64,000 nucleotides of DNA, taken from contig NZ_JBHTDE010000009.1 in the NCBI RefSeq assembly GCF_042666655.1, positions 62,001 through 126,000 of the forward strand, in the 5' to 3' direction. Of the stretch, positions 19,896-27,812 are shown piece after piece. Position 1 is the stretch's first letter. Each line of letters starts with the position of its first letter. The position numbers and the translations under genes were made by a program. The notes under the pieces were generated by a model, which had not been told where the DNA came from, searched no databases, and worked only from the letters and a program-made list of their open reading frames with translations. The stretch comes from Paracraurococcus sp042666655. Lineage in GTDB: Bacteria > Pseudomonadota > Alphaproteobacteria > Acetobacterales > Acetobacteraceae.

Positions 19896-22059
19896 CCGGA
19901 CCTGAACGCCGACGGCTTCGATCCGGTTGCAAGGCAATTTGCGCTGGCCCTGCGATGGTCCAGCCAATCAGTGTCGGACCCTCGCCTGCCGCTCGCAAAG
20001 CGGCCAGGCAGGCCGCAGCCTGCCTCGCCGGCACTCCGGCCAGCAGGCCGCCTGCGGTTTGAGGGTCCAGCAGCAAGGCAAGGCGCTCTGGCACGATGCC
20101 GTCGGCGTCCAGCAGGTGCGGGCCACAGGCCTCGGCATTCCCCGGATGCAGGGTGCTGGCGAAGCCGGCCGCCAGCGCTGCCAGTGCCCCGTCGAGTGCC
20201 GGCACCGCATCCGCATCCAGCAGGGCGCTGCAGCCGGAGGCCCGCAGCATCTCCAGCAGATGCCCCAGCAGGCCGAAGCCGGTGACATCAACCGCCGCCG
20301 TCGCGCCATGCGCCAGCAGGATGCGGGAAGCCGGGAAGGGGTCCCGCTGCATCGTCGCCAGCGCCGCCGCCCAATCCCGCCCCCGGCCGAAGCCGCGCAT
20401 CCAGCCGGCCAGGATGGCGCCGGTGCCGAGCGGGCGGGTCAGGATCAGCGCCTCGCCGGGGCGGAGGCCGGAGCGGCGCAGCGCCAGTTCGGGTGCGACC
20501 TCGCCCGTCACCGCGAAGCCAAGCGAGGCCTCTGCGGCCTCGCCGCTATGGCCTCCGGCCAGCCGGGCGCCGGCAGGCTCCAGCGTCGATTGCGCACCGG
20601 CAAGCATGGCCAGCAGATCGGCTTCCAGCACCGGTTCGGCGGCTGGCGGCAGACCGGCGATCGCCAGGGCGGCGCGCGGCACGCCCCCCATGGCAGCGAT
20701 GTCGCCCAGCGCATGCGACGCGGCGATGCGACCGAAGACCCAGGGGTCGTCGCAGGGGGCACGGAAATGATCGACCGATTGCACCAGGACCCGGCCCGGC
20801 GCCGGCGCGGCCAGCAGCGCGGCATCGTCCGGCGCCTCCAGCCCCAGCGGCACGCCCGTATCCGGCGAGTGTGGCAGTCGGGCCAGCACCCGGGCGAGCA
20901 CCGCCGGCGGCACCTTGGCGCCGCAACCGGCGCAGCGCATGGCGGGCTGCGGCATGGCCCGCGCCATGAAGGGTGGCAGCCGGGCGAAGCTGGCCACCCA
21001 GTCACGGTCGATCCGGTCCTTCAGCCGCAGCGCCCAGCGCCCGGCGATGCCGAAGGGCCCCTTGGCGGCGATCGCCCGCTCGCCCGCCAGCAGCAGCGAC
21101 AGGTGCCAGCGCTGCGGCCGGAAGGGGCGTGGCGCCTTCCCGGCAAGGACCCGACGAAGATTCTCAGCCAGCGGCACGCCCTGGCGCACGGCGTACACGC
21201 CGTTACGCGGCCGGGGATGCGGCAGCACCGCCCCGGCGTCGCCGGCGGCGAAGACGGCCGGGTCGCCGGTGCTCCGCAGGGTGGCATCGGCGGCCAACCA
21301 GCCGCCCTCCGCAAGGTCGAGTCCGGTTTCCGCCAGCCAGGCCGGCGCGACGGCCCCGGCGGCCCAGAGGGCGACGCCGAAGGGCAGGGTGCGGCCGCCC
21401 GCCAGGTGCAGGTGCTGCGGCTCGACCGCCACGGCTTCGCCTACCAGCGTCTCAATCCGGGCCGCTGCAAGCGCCCGGATGGCTGCCCGTCGCGCGCCGG
21501 CCGCCAGCCGGGGCAGTGGCCCGGTCGGGGCGAGCAGGGCGATGCGCGGCCCAGAGCCCAGCCGGGCACGGGCCGCCAGCGCCACCTCCACCCCCGCCGC
21601 GCCACCGCCGACCACCAGCAGGTCCTGTGGCGGGTCCGCCACCAGGGCAACCCAGACATCGAGGAAGCGGCCCAGCGGCTTCAATGGCAGTGCGTGCTCG
21701 GCGGCGCCGGGCACCAGGGCCGGCTCGGCGCCGATGGCCAGCGAGAGCAGGTCGTAGCGCAGCGGCGGCCTTTCGCCCGCCAACCGCAGCAGCCGCGCTG
21801 CCGGATCCAGCCCGACAGCCTGGCCCAGCACCAGCCGGGCGCCCGCCGCGCGGGCCAGCGCGGCGAGATCCACCCGGGCCGCGTCACGGCGGATGCGGCC
21901 GGCCATGACGCCGGGGACCATGCCGGAATAGGGCTGCTCCGGCTCCGGCACCAGGAAGGTCAGCCGTATCCTGGGTGGCAGGGGCCGCATGGCCAGGTGG
22001 CGCAGGGCGGCCAGATGCGCCGCACCGCTGCCCGCTAGCACGACCTCCCGCTCGATCAT
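19831..22059 (-). CDS. selD: Selenide, water dikinase fused to an FAD/NAD(P)H-dependent reductase domain
   Basis: SelD makes selenophosphate from selenide and ATP. The 742-residue protein has two parts. Residues 1-~370 form a pyridine-nucleotide-disulfide/NADH dehydrogenase-2-like flavoprotein (VLAGSGAAHLAALRHL at the FAD site, LLVVGGGAAGVEVAL at the NAD site, VFAAGDAG near the end). From about 375 follows SelD with MRCAGCGAKVPPAVL; the catalytic Cys and Lys (AGCGxK) are kept, the second Cys of the E. coli motif is Ala. DDAALL, SVDHFRAPCDDPWVFGRIAA, AGGHS and LDPQTAGGLL are SelD motifs. The fused domain may reduce a selenium precursor to selenide (inference). First gene of the operon; GGGAGAA precedes ATG 22059. 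The last ~35 residues are a non-conserved tail. Confidence 0.93.
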   Translation of the reverse strand: MIEREVVLAGSGAAHLAALRHLAMRPLPPRIRLTFLVPEPEQPYSGMVPGVMAGRIRRDAARVDLAALARAAGARLVLGQAVGLDPAARLLRLAGERPPLRYDLLSLAIGAEPALVPGAAEHALPLKPLGRFLDVWVALVADPPQDLLVVGGGAAGVEVALAARARLGSGPRIALLAPTGPLPRLAAGARRAAIRALAAARIETLVGEAVAVEPQHLHLAGGRTLPFGVALWAAGAVAPAWLAETGLDLAEGGWLAADATLRSTGDPAVFAAGDAGAVLPHPRPRNGVYAVRQGVPLAENLRRVLAGKAPRPFRPQRWHLSLLLAGERAIAAKGPFGIAGRWALRLKDRIDRDWVASFARLPPFMARAMPQPAMRCAGCGAKVPPAVLARVLARLPHSPDTGVPLGLEAPDDAALLAAPAPGRVLVQSVDHFRAPCDDPWVFGRIAASHALGDIAAMGGVPRAALAIAGLPPAAEPVLEADLLAMLAGAQSTLEPAGARLAGGHSGEAAEASLGFAVTGEVAPELALRRSGLRPGEALILTRPLGTGAILAGWMRGFGRGRDWAAALATMQRDPFPASRILLAHGATAAVDVTGFGLLGHLLEMLRASGCSALLDADAVPALDGALAALAAGFASTLHPGNAEACGPHLLDADGIVPERLALLLDPQTAGGLLAGVPARQAAACLAALRAAGEGPTLIGWTIAGPAQIALQPDRSRRRSGPDGKHERPGIDGAGEPLPAAAG

Positions 22060-22248
22060 TCGTCATTCTCCCACGCAGCCGCTCCGGCTTGCACCGCGTT
22101 ACAGCAAAGTCATCTCGGACGAACCCGCCCAAGACACTGAGGTGGCCGCCCGGCCGGATATCAGGGTGGTTCGGCCGGCACCGATGAAATCGAGCTGGGC
22201 GCAACGCCCGGGCAAGGAGAACGCCCAGGCAGGAAGAAGGGAAGTGGG
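22060..22248. promoter_or_regulatory. Divergent promoter region between selD and ctaG operons
   Basis: 189 bases separate the starts of two divergent operons (formate dehydrogenase to the left, caa3 oxidase to the right), so both promoters must lie here. Shine-Dalgarno-like sequences flank it on both sides. No clear operator was identified. Confidence 0.5.
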
Positions 22249-22989
22249 ATGGGCGCGTGGCCGGGAGATCCAGCTTGGCTGGCCTATTGCGGCGCACCGC
22301 CCGTGCCAGGCGGGACGGCCTGGAATTGGGATCCGCTGCTGGGTATCGCGCTGGTCACCGGGCTGGGACTGGCTTGGGGACGCATCGCGGACCGGCGCGC
22401 CCTGCTGGCCGGATGGGCCGTGCTGGCCCTGGCGCTGGTCTCGCCACTCTGCAGCCTGTCCGTCGCGCTGTTCTCCGCCCGGGTCGGGCAGCATCTGGTC
22501 ATCCTGCTGGCGGCGGCACCGCTGCTGGCGCTCGGTCTCGCCCCACCGCGCCGGCCGACCACGGCGGGCGGCATCGCCGCGGCGGCGGGAGGCTTCGCGG
22601 TGCTGCTCTGGCTCTGGCACCTGCCCGGGCCCTATGTCGCGACCTTCCGCTCCGACCTCGCCTATTGGGCGATGCACCTCAGCCTGTTGGGTGCCGCCGT
22701 GTGGCTGTGGCGTGGCTTGCTGCTGGCGGCGGCGACACGGCCGGAGGCGGTGCTGCCGGCCGGCCTCGCCACCGCGGCGCAGATGGGAGCGCTCGGCGCT
22801 TTCCTGACCTTTGCGCCGCGGCCGATCTTTCCGCCACATGAGTTCACCACACTGGCCTGGGGCCTGACTCCGCTCGAGGACCAGCAACTCGGTGGGCTGC
22901 TGATGTGGGTGCCGGGCGGGCTGGCCTTCGCCGGGGTGGCGCTCGGCGCGCTGGTGGTGGCGATGCGGCGCGGGCGCTTCGCGGCGTGA
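22249..22989 (+). CDS. ctaG: Cytochrome c oxidase assembly protein, CtaG_caa3 family
   Basis: 246-residue membrane protein with about seven helices. Family features are WNWDPLLGIAL at the start, LVSPLCSLSVALFSARVGQHL, LWLWHLPGPY and a His/Trp-rich second half (PPHEFTTLAWGLTPLEDQQLGGLLMW). These proteins help assemble the copper centre of caa3-type oxidases. A strong AGGAAGAAGGGA precedes the ATG. It is the first gene of the oxidase operon and its stop overlaps the GTG of coxB. Confidence 0.88.
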   Translation: MGAWPGDPAWLAYCGAPPVPGGTAWNWDPLLGIALVTGLGLAWGRIADRRALLAGWAVLALALVSPLCSLSVALFSARVGQHLVILLAAAPLLALGLAPPRRPTTAGGIAAAAGGFAVLLWLWHLPGPYVATFRSDLAYWAMHLSLLGAAVWLWRGLLLAAATRPEAVLPAGLATAAQMGALGAFLTFAPRPIFPPHEFTTLAWGLTPLEDQQLGGLLMWVPGGLAFAGVALGALVVAMRRGRFAA

Positions 22990-23954
22990 GGCGGCTGGCC
23001 GTCCTCCTGCTGCTCGCCGGCTGTTCCGGCGAGCAAACGCCGCTCGACCCCTGGGGGCCGCAGGCTGGGCACATTGCCGAGCTGACCTGGGTGCTGTTCC
23101 TCGGCGGCACGGCGATCTTCCTGCTGACCATGGGGTTCCTGGCCGCCGCGCTGCTGGCGCCAGGGAAGCTGCGCCGGGCCATGGGCTCGCGCCGCTTCGT
23201 CATCGGCGGCGGCATTATCTTCCCCACCGTCACCTTGGCAGCGCTGCTGCTCTATTCCCTCGGCATCTCCCGCGCCCTGACCCTGCCAGGCGGCGAGGCG
23301 CCGCTGCGCGTCGAGATCATCGGCCGGCAATACTGGTGGGAGGTGCGCTACCCCGATCTCGGCGAGGGCGCCGTCACCGCCAACGAGCTGCATCTGCCGG
23401 TGGGGCGGGAGGTGGAGCTGCAGCTCAGCTCCGGCGACGTGATCCATAGCGTCTGGATCCCCAACCTGCACGGCAAGATGGACATGATCCCCGGCCGGGT
23501 GAACCGCCAGCGGTTGCGGGTGGACCGTACCGGCGTGCTGCGCGGGCAATGCACCGAGTTCTGCGGCGTGCAGCATACTTTCATGGCCTTCGCGGTGGTG
23601 GCGCACGAGCCTGACGCCTTTGCCGCCTGGGTCGCCCGCCAGCGGGCCCCGGTGCCGCCGCCGGCGACGGCGGCCCAGGCGGAGGGCATGCGCATCTTCG
23701 GCGAGGCCGGCTGCGGCGCCTGCCATGCGGTGCGCGGCACGGAATGGCAGGGGCGGCTGGCGCCCGACCTGTCGCGCATCGGCGCGCGCCTGACGCTCGG
23801 CGCCGGGATGCTGGAGAACCACCGCGGCAACCTCACCGGCTGGATCGCGGGTACGCAGGACATCAAGCCTGGCAACGCCATGCCCCCCTATGGCCGGGCG
23901 CTGGAAGGTGCGGCGCTGCTGGCGCTGGCGGATTGGCTGGAGGCGCTGCGATGA
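22986..23954 (+). CDS. coxB: Cytochrome c oxidase subunit II with fused cytochrome c domain
   Basis: 322 residues beginning with a lipoprotein signal (LLLLAGC), two membrane helices, a cupredoxin domain with the CuA ligands (HSVWIPNLHGKMD, CTEFCGVQHTFM) and a C-terminal class I cytochrome c (CGACH, with Met ligand in NAMPPYG). This is the caa3 architecture in which the fused heme receives electrons, here plausibly from the ActA/ActE cytochromes of complex III. GTG 22986 overlaps the ctaG stop (GTGA); the longer open frame upstream overlaps ctaG and is not used. Confidence 0.93.
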   Translation: MRRLAVLLLLAGCSGEQTPLDPWGPQAGHIAELTWVLFLGGTAIFLLTMGFLAAALLAPGKLRRAMGSRRFVIGGGIIFPTVTLAALLLYSLGISRALTLPGGEAPLRVEIIGRQYWWEVRYPDLGEGAVTANELHLPVGREVELQLSSGDVIHSVWIPNLHGKMDMIPGRVNRQRLRVDRTGVLRGQCTEFCGVQHTFMAFAVVAHEPDAFAAWVARQRAPVPPPATAAQAEGMRIFGEAGCGACHAVRGTEWQGRLAPDLSRIGARLTLGAGMLENHRGNLTGWIAGTQDIKPGNAMPPYGRALEGAALLALADWLEALR

Positions 23955-26500
23955 GCCCGCCTGAGGGCACCGCCGCGCCAGGCATCGACGCGCTGCCCAA
24001 CCCCTTGCCGCGCCCGCCGGACGAGCTCGGCCGGCTGCGCGCCGCCTGGGAGCGGCCGCGCGGCTGGCGCGCCCTCGGCGAGGTCAACAACAACCTGATC
24101 GGCCCTCTGTTCGTCGCCACCGCCCTGCTGTTTCTGACGCTGGCTGGGCTTCTCGGCGTGCTGATCCGGGCGCAGCTGGCGATGCCGGGCCTCACCCTCA
24201 TCGACGCCGCGACCTACAATCAGGTCTTCACCATGCATGGCACGGTGATGATGTTCCTGTTTGCCGTGCCGGCGGTGGAGGCGGTGGGCATCACCTTGCT
24301 GCCGGCCATGCTCGGCGCGCGCGAGCTGCCGACGCCGCGGCTGGGTGCCTATGCCTATTGGATCTACCTGATCGGCGGGCTGGCCTTTTTCTCCTCGCTG
24401 TTCTTCGGGGTGGCGCCCGATGGCGGCTGGTTCATGTACCCGCCGCTGACCGGCAAGGCCTATTCGCCCGGCATCAATACCGACATGTACCTGCTGGGCA
24501 TCGGCTTCATCGAGATCTCGGCCATCGCCGGGGCCATTGAGCTCATTGTGGGCATCCTGCGCTGCCGCGCGCCGGGCATGACGCTCGGGCGCATGCCGAT
24601 CTTCGCCTGGGCCATGCTGGTCTTTGCCGCCATGGTGGTCTTCGCCTTCCCGGCGGTGATCGTCGCCAGCACCCTGCTGGAGCTGGAGCGCGCCTTCGAC
24701 TGGCCGTTCTTCCTGCCGGAGCGCGGCGGCGACCCGCTGCTGTGGCAGCACCTCTTCTGGTTCTTCGGCCATCCGGAAGTCTATGTCATCTTCCTGCCGG
24801 CAGCCGGCATGGTCTCGATGATCGTCCCGGCCATGGCGGGCACCGCGCTGCTGGCGCATGGGCTGGTGGTGACGGCGCTGGTGGGCACCGCCTTCCTGAG
24901 TTTCGGCCTGTGGGTGCACCACATGTACACCACCGGCATCCCGGGTCTGAGCTTGGCCTATTTCTCGGCGGCCGGCTTCGCCGTCTCGGTGCCCTCCGGC
25001 CTGCAGGTCTTCGCCTGGATCGGCACCTTCGCCGCGGGTGGCAAGGTGCGCGTCGCCACGCCGACGCTCTTCGTCTTCGGCTTCCTCTTCATCTTCGTGC
25101 TCGGCGGGCTGACCGGGGTGATGGTCTCCGCCACCCCCTTCGACTGGCAGGCGCACGACACCTACTTCATCGTCGCCCACCTGCACTACGTGCTGATCGG
25201 CGGCATGGTCTTCCCGTTGCTGGCGGCGCTGTATTACTGGGCGCCGGCGATCGGTCGGCCGCTGTCGGAGCGCCTGGGGAAGTGGGCCTTCTGGCTGCTC
25301 TTCCTCGGCACCAACCTGACATTCTTCCCGATGCATTTCGCCGGCTTCATGGGCATGCCGCGGCGGATCTACACCTATCCCGCCGGCATGGGACTCGAGC
25401 TCTGGAACGCACTCTCCTCGGCCGGGGCGGCGATGGTACTGGTAGGCGGCCTGGTGCTGTTGACCGATATCGCCCGCAACTTCCGGCTGACCCGGGGCAG
25501 CGACCATTCCCCGTGGAATGCCGGGACGACGGAGTGGCTGCCGGGCGAGGATTTCGGCCTGCGCAGCATCCCCCAGATCACCGGCCGCTACCCGCTCTGG
25601 GACAATCCGCGGCTGGGGACGGAGGTTGCGGCTGGCCGCCACTTCCTGCCCGGCACGCTGACCGGCCGGCGGGAGGCGCTGGTCACCAGCCCGGCCGAAG
25701 CGCTGCCGCAATATGTCGCCGTCATCCCCGGCCCAGGCTTCGCGCATCTGGTGGCGGCCTTGGGCACCGCCGGGTTCTTCCTCTCGCTCGCGGTCTCGGC
25801 GGTAGTGCCGGCGGCGGGCTTCGGCCTGGTGGCCCTGGCCGGCTTCCTCCGCTGGCTCTGGACCGGGACCGATTTCGGTCCGCTGCCGGCACGCCAGGGC
25901 GGCATCGGCGCGGGGCTGGATTTGCCGAACTACGTCACCGGTCCGCTCGCCACCTCCTGGTGGGCCATGGTCTGCCTGATGCTGGTGAGCGGCACGGCCT
26001 ATACCTGCACCATGGGCAGCTACCTCTTCCTTTGGCTGGTGAATGGCGACGCGATGTGGCCACCCGCCGGGATGGAGCGGCCTCGGCTCGGTTGGGGCGC
26101 CGCCGCGCTGGCCGGCTATCTGGCGAGCGCCGGCCTGGTGCTGCTGGCCTCCCGCGCGCTGCGTCGGTGGGATGGGTTGCCCGGCCTGCTGATGCCGGCG
26201 GCTCTCCTGCTGCTGCTGGGCGGCTTCGCGGCGGATCTCCTGGCGCTGTGGCAGGCAGGGCTTCGGCCCAGCCTGCACCCGCATGGCGCCGCGTCCTATG
26301 CACTGCTGGTGTGGCAGGGGCTGCATGTGTCCGTGGCGTTCATCATGGCCTTCTATGTCGCGGCGCGTGCCTGGGCCGGCATGCTGGATGGCACGCGCCG
26401 ACTGAGCTTCGACATCGTCATGCTGTTCTGGCTCTACACCTCCGGGCAGGGGGTTGTCGGGCTGTTGCTGCTGCATGGCTTCCCGCGGCTGCTGGCATGA
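23951..26500 (+). CDS. coxA: Cytochrome c oxidase subunit I fused to subunit III
   Basis: 849 residues. Residues ~45-560 are the 12-helix heme-copper oxidase subunit I: FTMHGTVMMF (heme a His), FFGHPEVYV (CuB His and the cross-linked Tyr), VHHMYTTG (CuB His pair), HDTYFIVAHLHYVLIGG (heme ligands). The second half, after a linker (DHSPWNAGTTEWLPGEDFG), carries about seven further helices of subunit III type ending in FWLYTSGQGVVGLLLLHGF. Fusion of I and III is known in caa3/ba oxidases. ATG 23951 overlaps the coxB stop. Terminal oxidase reducing O2 to water with proton pumping. Confidence 0.93.
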   Translation: MSPPEGTAAPGIDALPNPLPRPPDELGRLRAAWERPRGWRALGEVNNNLIGPLFVATALLFLTLAGLLGVLIRAQLAMPGLTLIDAATYNQVFTMHGTVMMFLFAVPAVEAVGITLLPAMLGARELPTPRLGAYAYWIYLIGGLAFFSSLFFGVAPDGGWFMYPPLTGKAYSPGINTDMYLLGIGFIEISAIAGAIELIVGILRCRAPGMTLGRMPIFAWAMLVFAAMVVFAFPAVIVASTLLELERAFDWPFFLPERGGDPLLWQHLFWFFGHPEVYVIFLPAAGMVSMIVPAMAGTALLAHGLVVTALVGTAFLSFGLWVHHMYTTGIPGLSLAYFSAAGFAVSVPSGLQVFAWIGTFAAGGKVRVATPTLFVFGFLFIFVLGGLTGVMVSATPFDWQAHDTYFIVAHLHYVLIGGMVFPLLAALYYWAPAIGRPLSERLGKWAFWLLFLGTNLTFFPMHFAGFMGMPRRIYTYPAGMGLELWNALSSAGAAMVLVGGLVLLTDIARNFRLTRGSDHSPWNAGTTEWLPGEDFGLRSIPQITGRYPLWDNPRLGTEVAAGRHFLPGTLTGRREALVTSPAEALPQYVAVIPGPGFAHLVAALGTAGFFLSLAVSAVVPAAGFGLVALAGFLRWLWTGTDFGPLPARQGGIGAGLDLPNYVTGPLATSWWAMVCLMLVSGTAYTCTMGSYLFLWLVNGDAMWPPAGMERPRLGWGAAALAGYLASAGLVLLASRALRRWDGLPGLLMPAALLLLLGGFAADLLALWQAGLRPSLHPHGAASYALLVWQGLHVSVAFIMAFYVAARAWAGMLDGTRRLSFDIVMLFWLYTSGQGVVGLLLLHGFPRLLA

Positions 26501-26856
26501 CGGCGCGGCCGGTCTTCGGCGTGCTACTCTCGGTCGCCGGGCTGGTGGTCTGGGCCGGGCATTTCACCGCCGTCTATGCGGTCAGTGCCCTGGCCTGCGA
26601 ACGGGGGCTGGTGGCCGACAGTCTGCTCGGCCTGCCCCTGGTGCCGGCGCTGGTCGGGTTGGCCACCCTGCTGGCGCTGGCCCTGCTGGCCCTGGTGCTG
26701 CGCCCGGCCCTGGCCGACCCCGAAATGGCCTTGACCGAGGGCGGCGAGGCGGAGCCGCGCTTCACCCGCTGGTTTGCCGCCAGCACCGCCGTGCTGGCGG
26801 CGCTGGCGGTGGTGTTCCAGGCAGTGCCGGCGCTGCTGCTGTCGGGCTGCGGCTGA
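26497..26856 (+). CDS. Small membrane protein of the caa3 oxidase operon
   Basis: 119 residues with three hydrophobic helices (about 7-30, 43-67, 93-115) and an acidic cytoplasmic or periplasmic loop (DPEMALTEGGEAEPRF). ATG overlaps the coxA stop by four bases. It probably fills the place of a subunit IV or an assembly factor of the oxidase, but I see no family motif beyond GHFTAVYAVSALACERG, a pattern I associate with oxidase-linked small membrane proteins. Confidence 0.75.
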   Translation: MTARPVFGVLLSVAGLVVWAGHFTAVYAVSALACERGLVADSLLGLPLVPALVGLATLLALALLALVLRPALADPEMALTEGGEAEPRFTRWFAASTAVLAALAVVFQAVPALLLSGCG

Positions 26857-26902
26857 CTGGGTCCCGGCTTGACGGGTGCGGGCCGTCAGGCAGGGTACCG
26901 GC

Positions 26903-27397
26903 TCAAGCCCGCGGGCGGATCCGCGGCATCTCGCGCGGCCCGCCTTCATTTGGGCCAAGCGGCAACCCGGCCGGCACCGGCGGCAGGCGCCCGGCGCCGA
27001 GGGTGAAGAGGTAGGCCGCCGCATCGCGCGCCTCTGCCTCGCTCAGACCCAGTGCCGGCATGGCGGAACCGGGCGAGATCGCCTGCGGGTCGCGCAGCCA
27101 AGCGGTCAGGTTCTCCGGCGTATTCGGCAAACGGCCGCCAACATAGCCGCGCCGCGACCATTCCATGAGAGGCGGCCCGACCCAGGCGACGGCGCCGCGC
27201 ACCCCAGGAATGACATGGCAGGCGCCACAGCCCGCGGCGAGGATCACCGCCGGGCCGCGGCCCGGATCGCCACCCACAACCTGCAGGGCGGCGGGTTCCT
27301 CGGCCTCGCAGCCGGTGGCGAGAAGCAGGATGAGGCTCAGACCGAATTGCCTTCGGCTCAGGCCAGGAAAGCCCGTGGCGGGAAATCGTTTAGTCAC
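26903..27397 (-). CDS. Exported monoheme cytochrome c
   Basis: 164 residues with SRRQFGLSLILLLATGC at the N-terminus, i.e. a twin-arginine-like lipoprotein signal, one heme site CGACHVIPGVRG and a Met ligand region (GSAMPALGLSEAEA). Start GTG 27397. It is convergent with the oxidase operon (46-base gap) and is a candidate soluble or membrane-tethered electron donor to the caa3 oxidase; the C-terminal 25 residues are a Pro/Gly/Arg tail. The partner is inference. Confidence 0.85.
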   Translation of the reverse strand: MTKRFPATGFPGLSRRQFGLSLILLLATGCEAEEPAALQVVGGDPGRGPAVILAAGCGACHVIPGVRGAVAWVGPPLMEWSRRGYVGGRLPNTPENLTAWLRDPQAISPGSAMPALGLSEAEARDAAAYLFTLGAGRLPPVPAGLPLGPNEGGPREMPRIRPRA

Positions 27398-27479
27398 GGC
27401 ATGGCCCCTGCGGCGCGCGCAGGGCAACGCTACGCAACCACACCGGGTTGCCCGGCGCGCGGCGAGGAGCTTCGGTGAC

Positions 27480-27812
27480 GGGGCCCCTCCCTTCCATGAC
27501 GGCGGCCTTGGAAGCCGCCGCCGGCTCGACATCGCCCCAGCGATTGAGCTTGCGGAACACCGGGCCGAAGCGGCAGCTGCTCGCGTCCAGCCAGGCTTCC
27601 AGCGCATGGACCAGACAGGTCTCAGGCTCGCTTCCGAGGGAAATGCCGGACTAGGCGTCCTGCCCTGCCGTGTCGGCCTTGCCACGGAGGATCTGAAGCC
27701 GGATGCCGTCGGGGGTGAAGCTGACATGCTCGCGCTCGATGGCCACCGGTTCGGCCCGGCGCAGCACGCCGGCATAGCCGGGCAGCAACTGTTTGGGGTG
27801 GAAGCCTTGACG
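27480..27812 (-). pseudogene. Tyrosine recombinase (phage-integrase family) remnant
   Basis: The minus-strand frame reads KQLLPGYAGVLRRAEPVAIE, then EHVSFTPDGIRLQILRGKAD, a TAG stop at 27651-27653, and continues SGISLGSEPETCLVHALEAW, RFGPVFRKLNRWGDVE. This is the N-terminal half of a tyrosine recombinase catalytic domain (G-x-LRR-x-E box with the first catalytic Arg, K in the RxGKAD hairpin). A TGA closes the frame upstream at 27813-27815 and the His-x-x-Arg and Tyr parts are missing. It is a degraded integrase and marks a former mobile element. Confidence 0.65.

Noticed and set aside
16421..20062. 1213-codon plus-strand open frame opposite formate dehydrogenase
   Set aside because: Shadow of the minus-strand dehydrogenase genes; low-complexity protein without domains.
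23888..26476. 862-codon minus-strand open frame opposite coxA
   Set aside because: Glutamine/arginine/histidine-rich shadow of coxA; nothing supports it.
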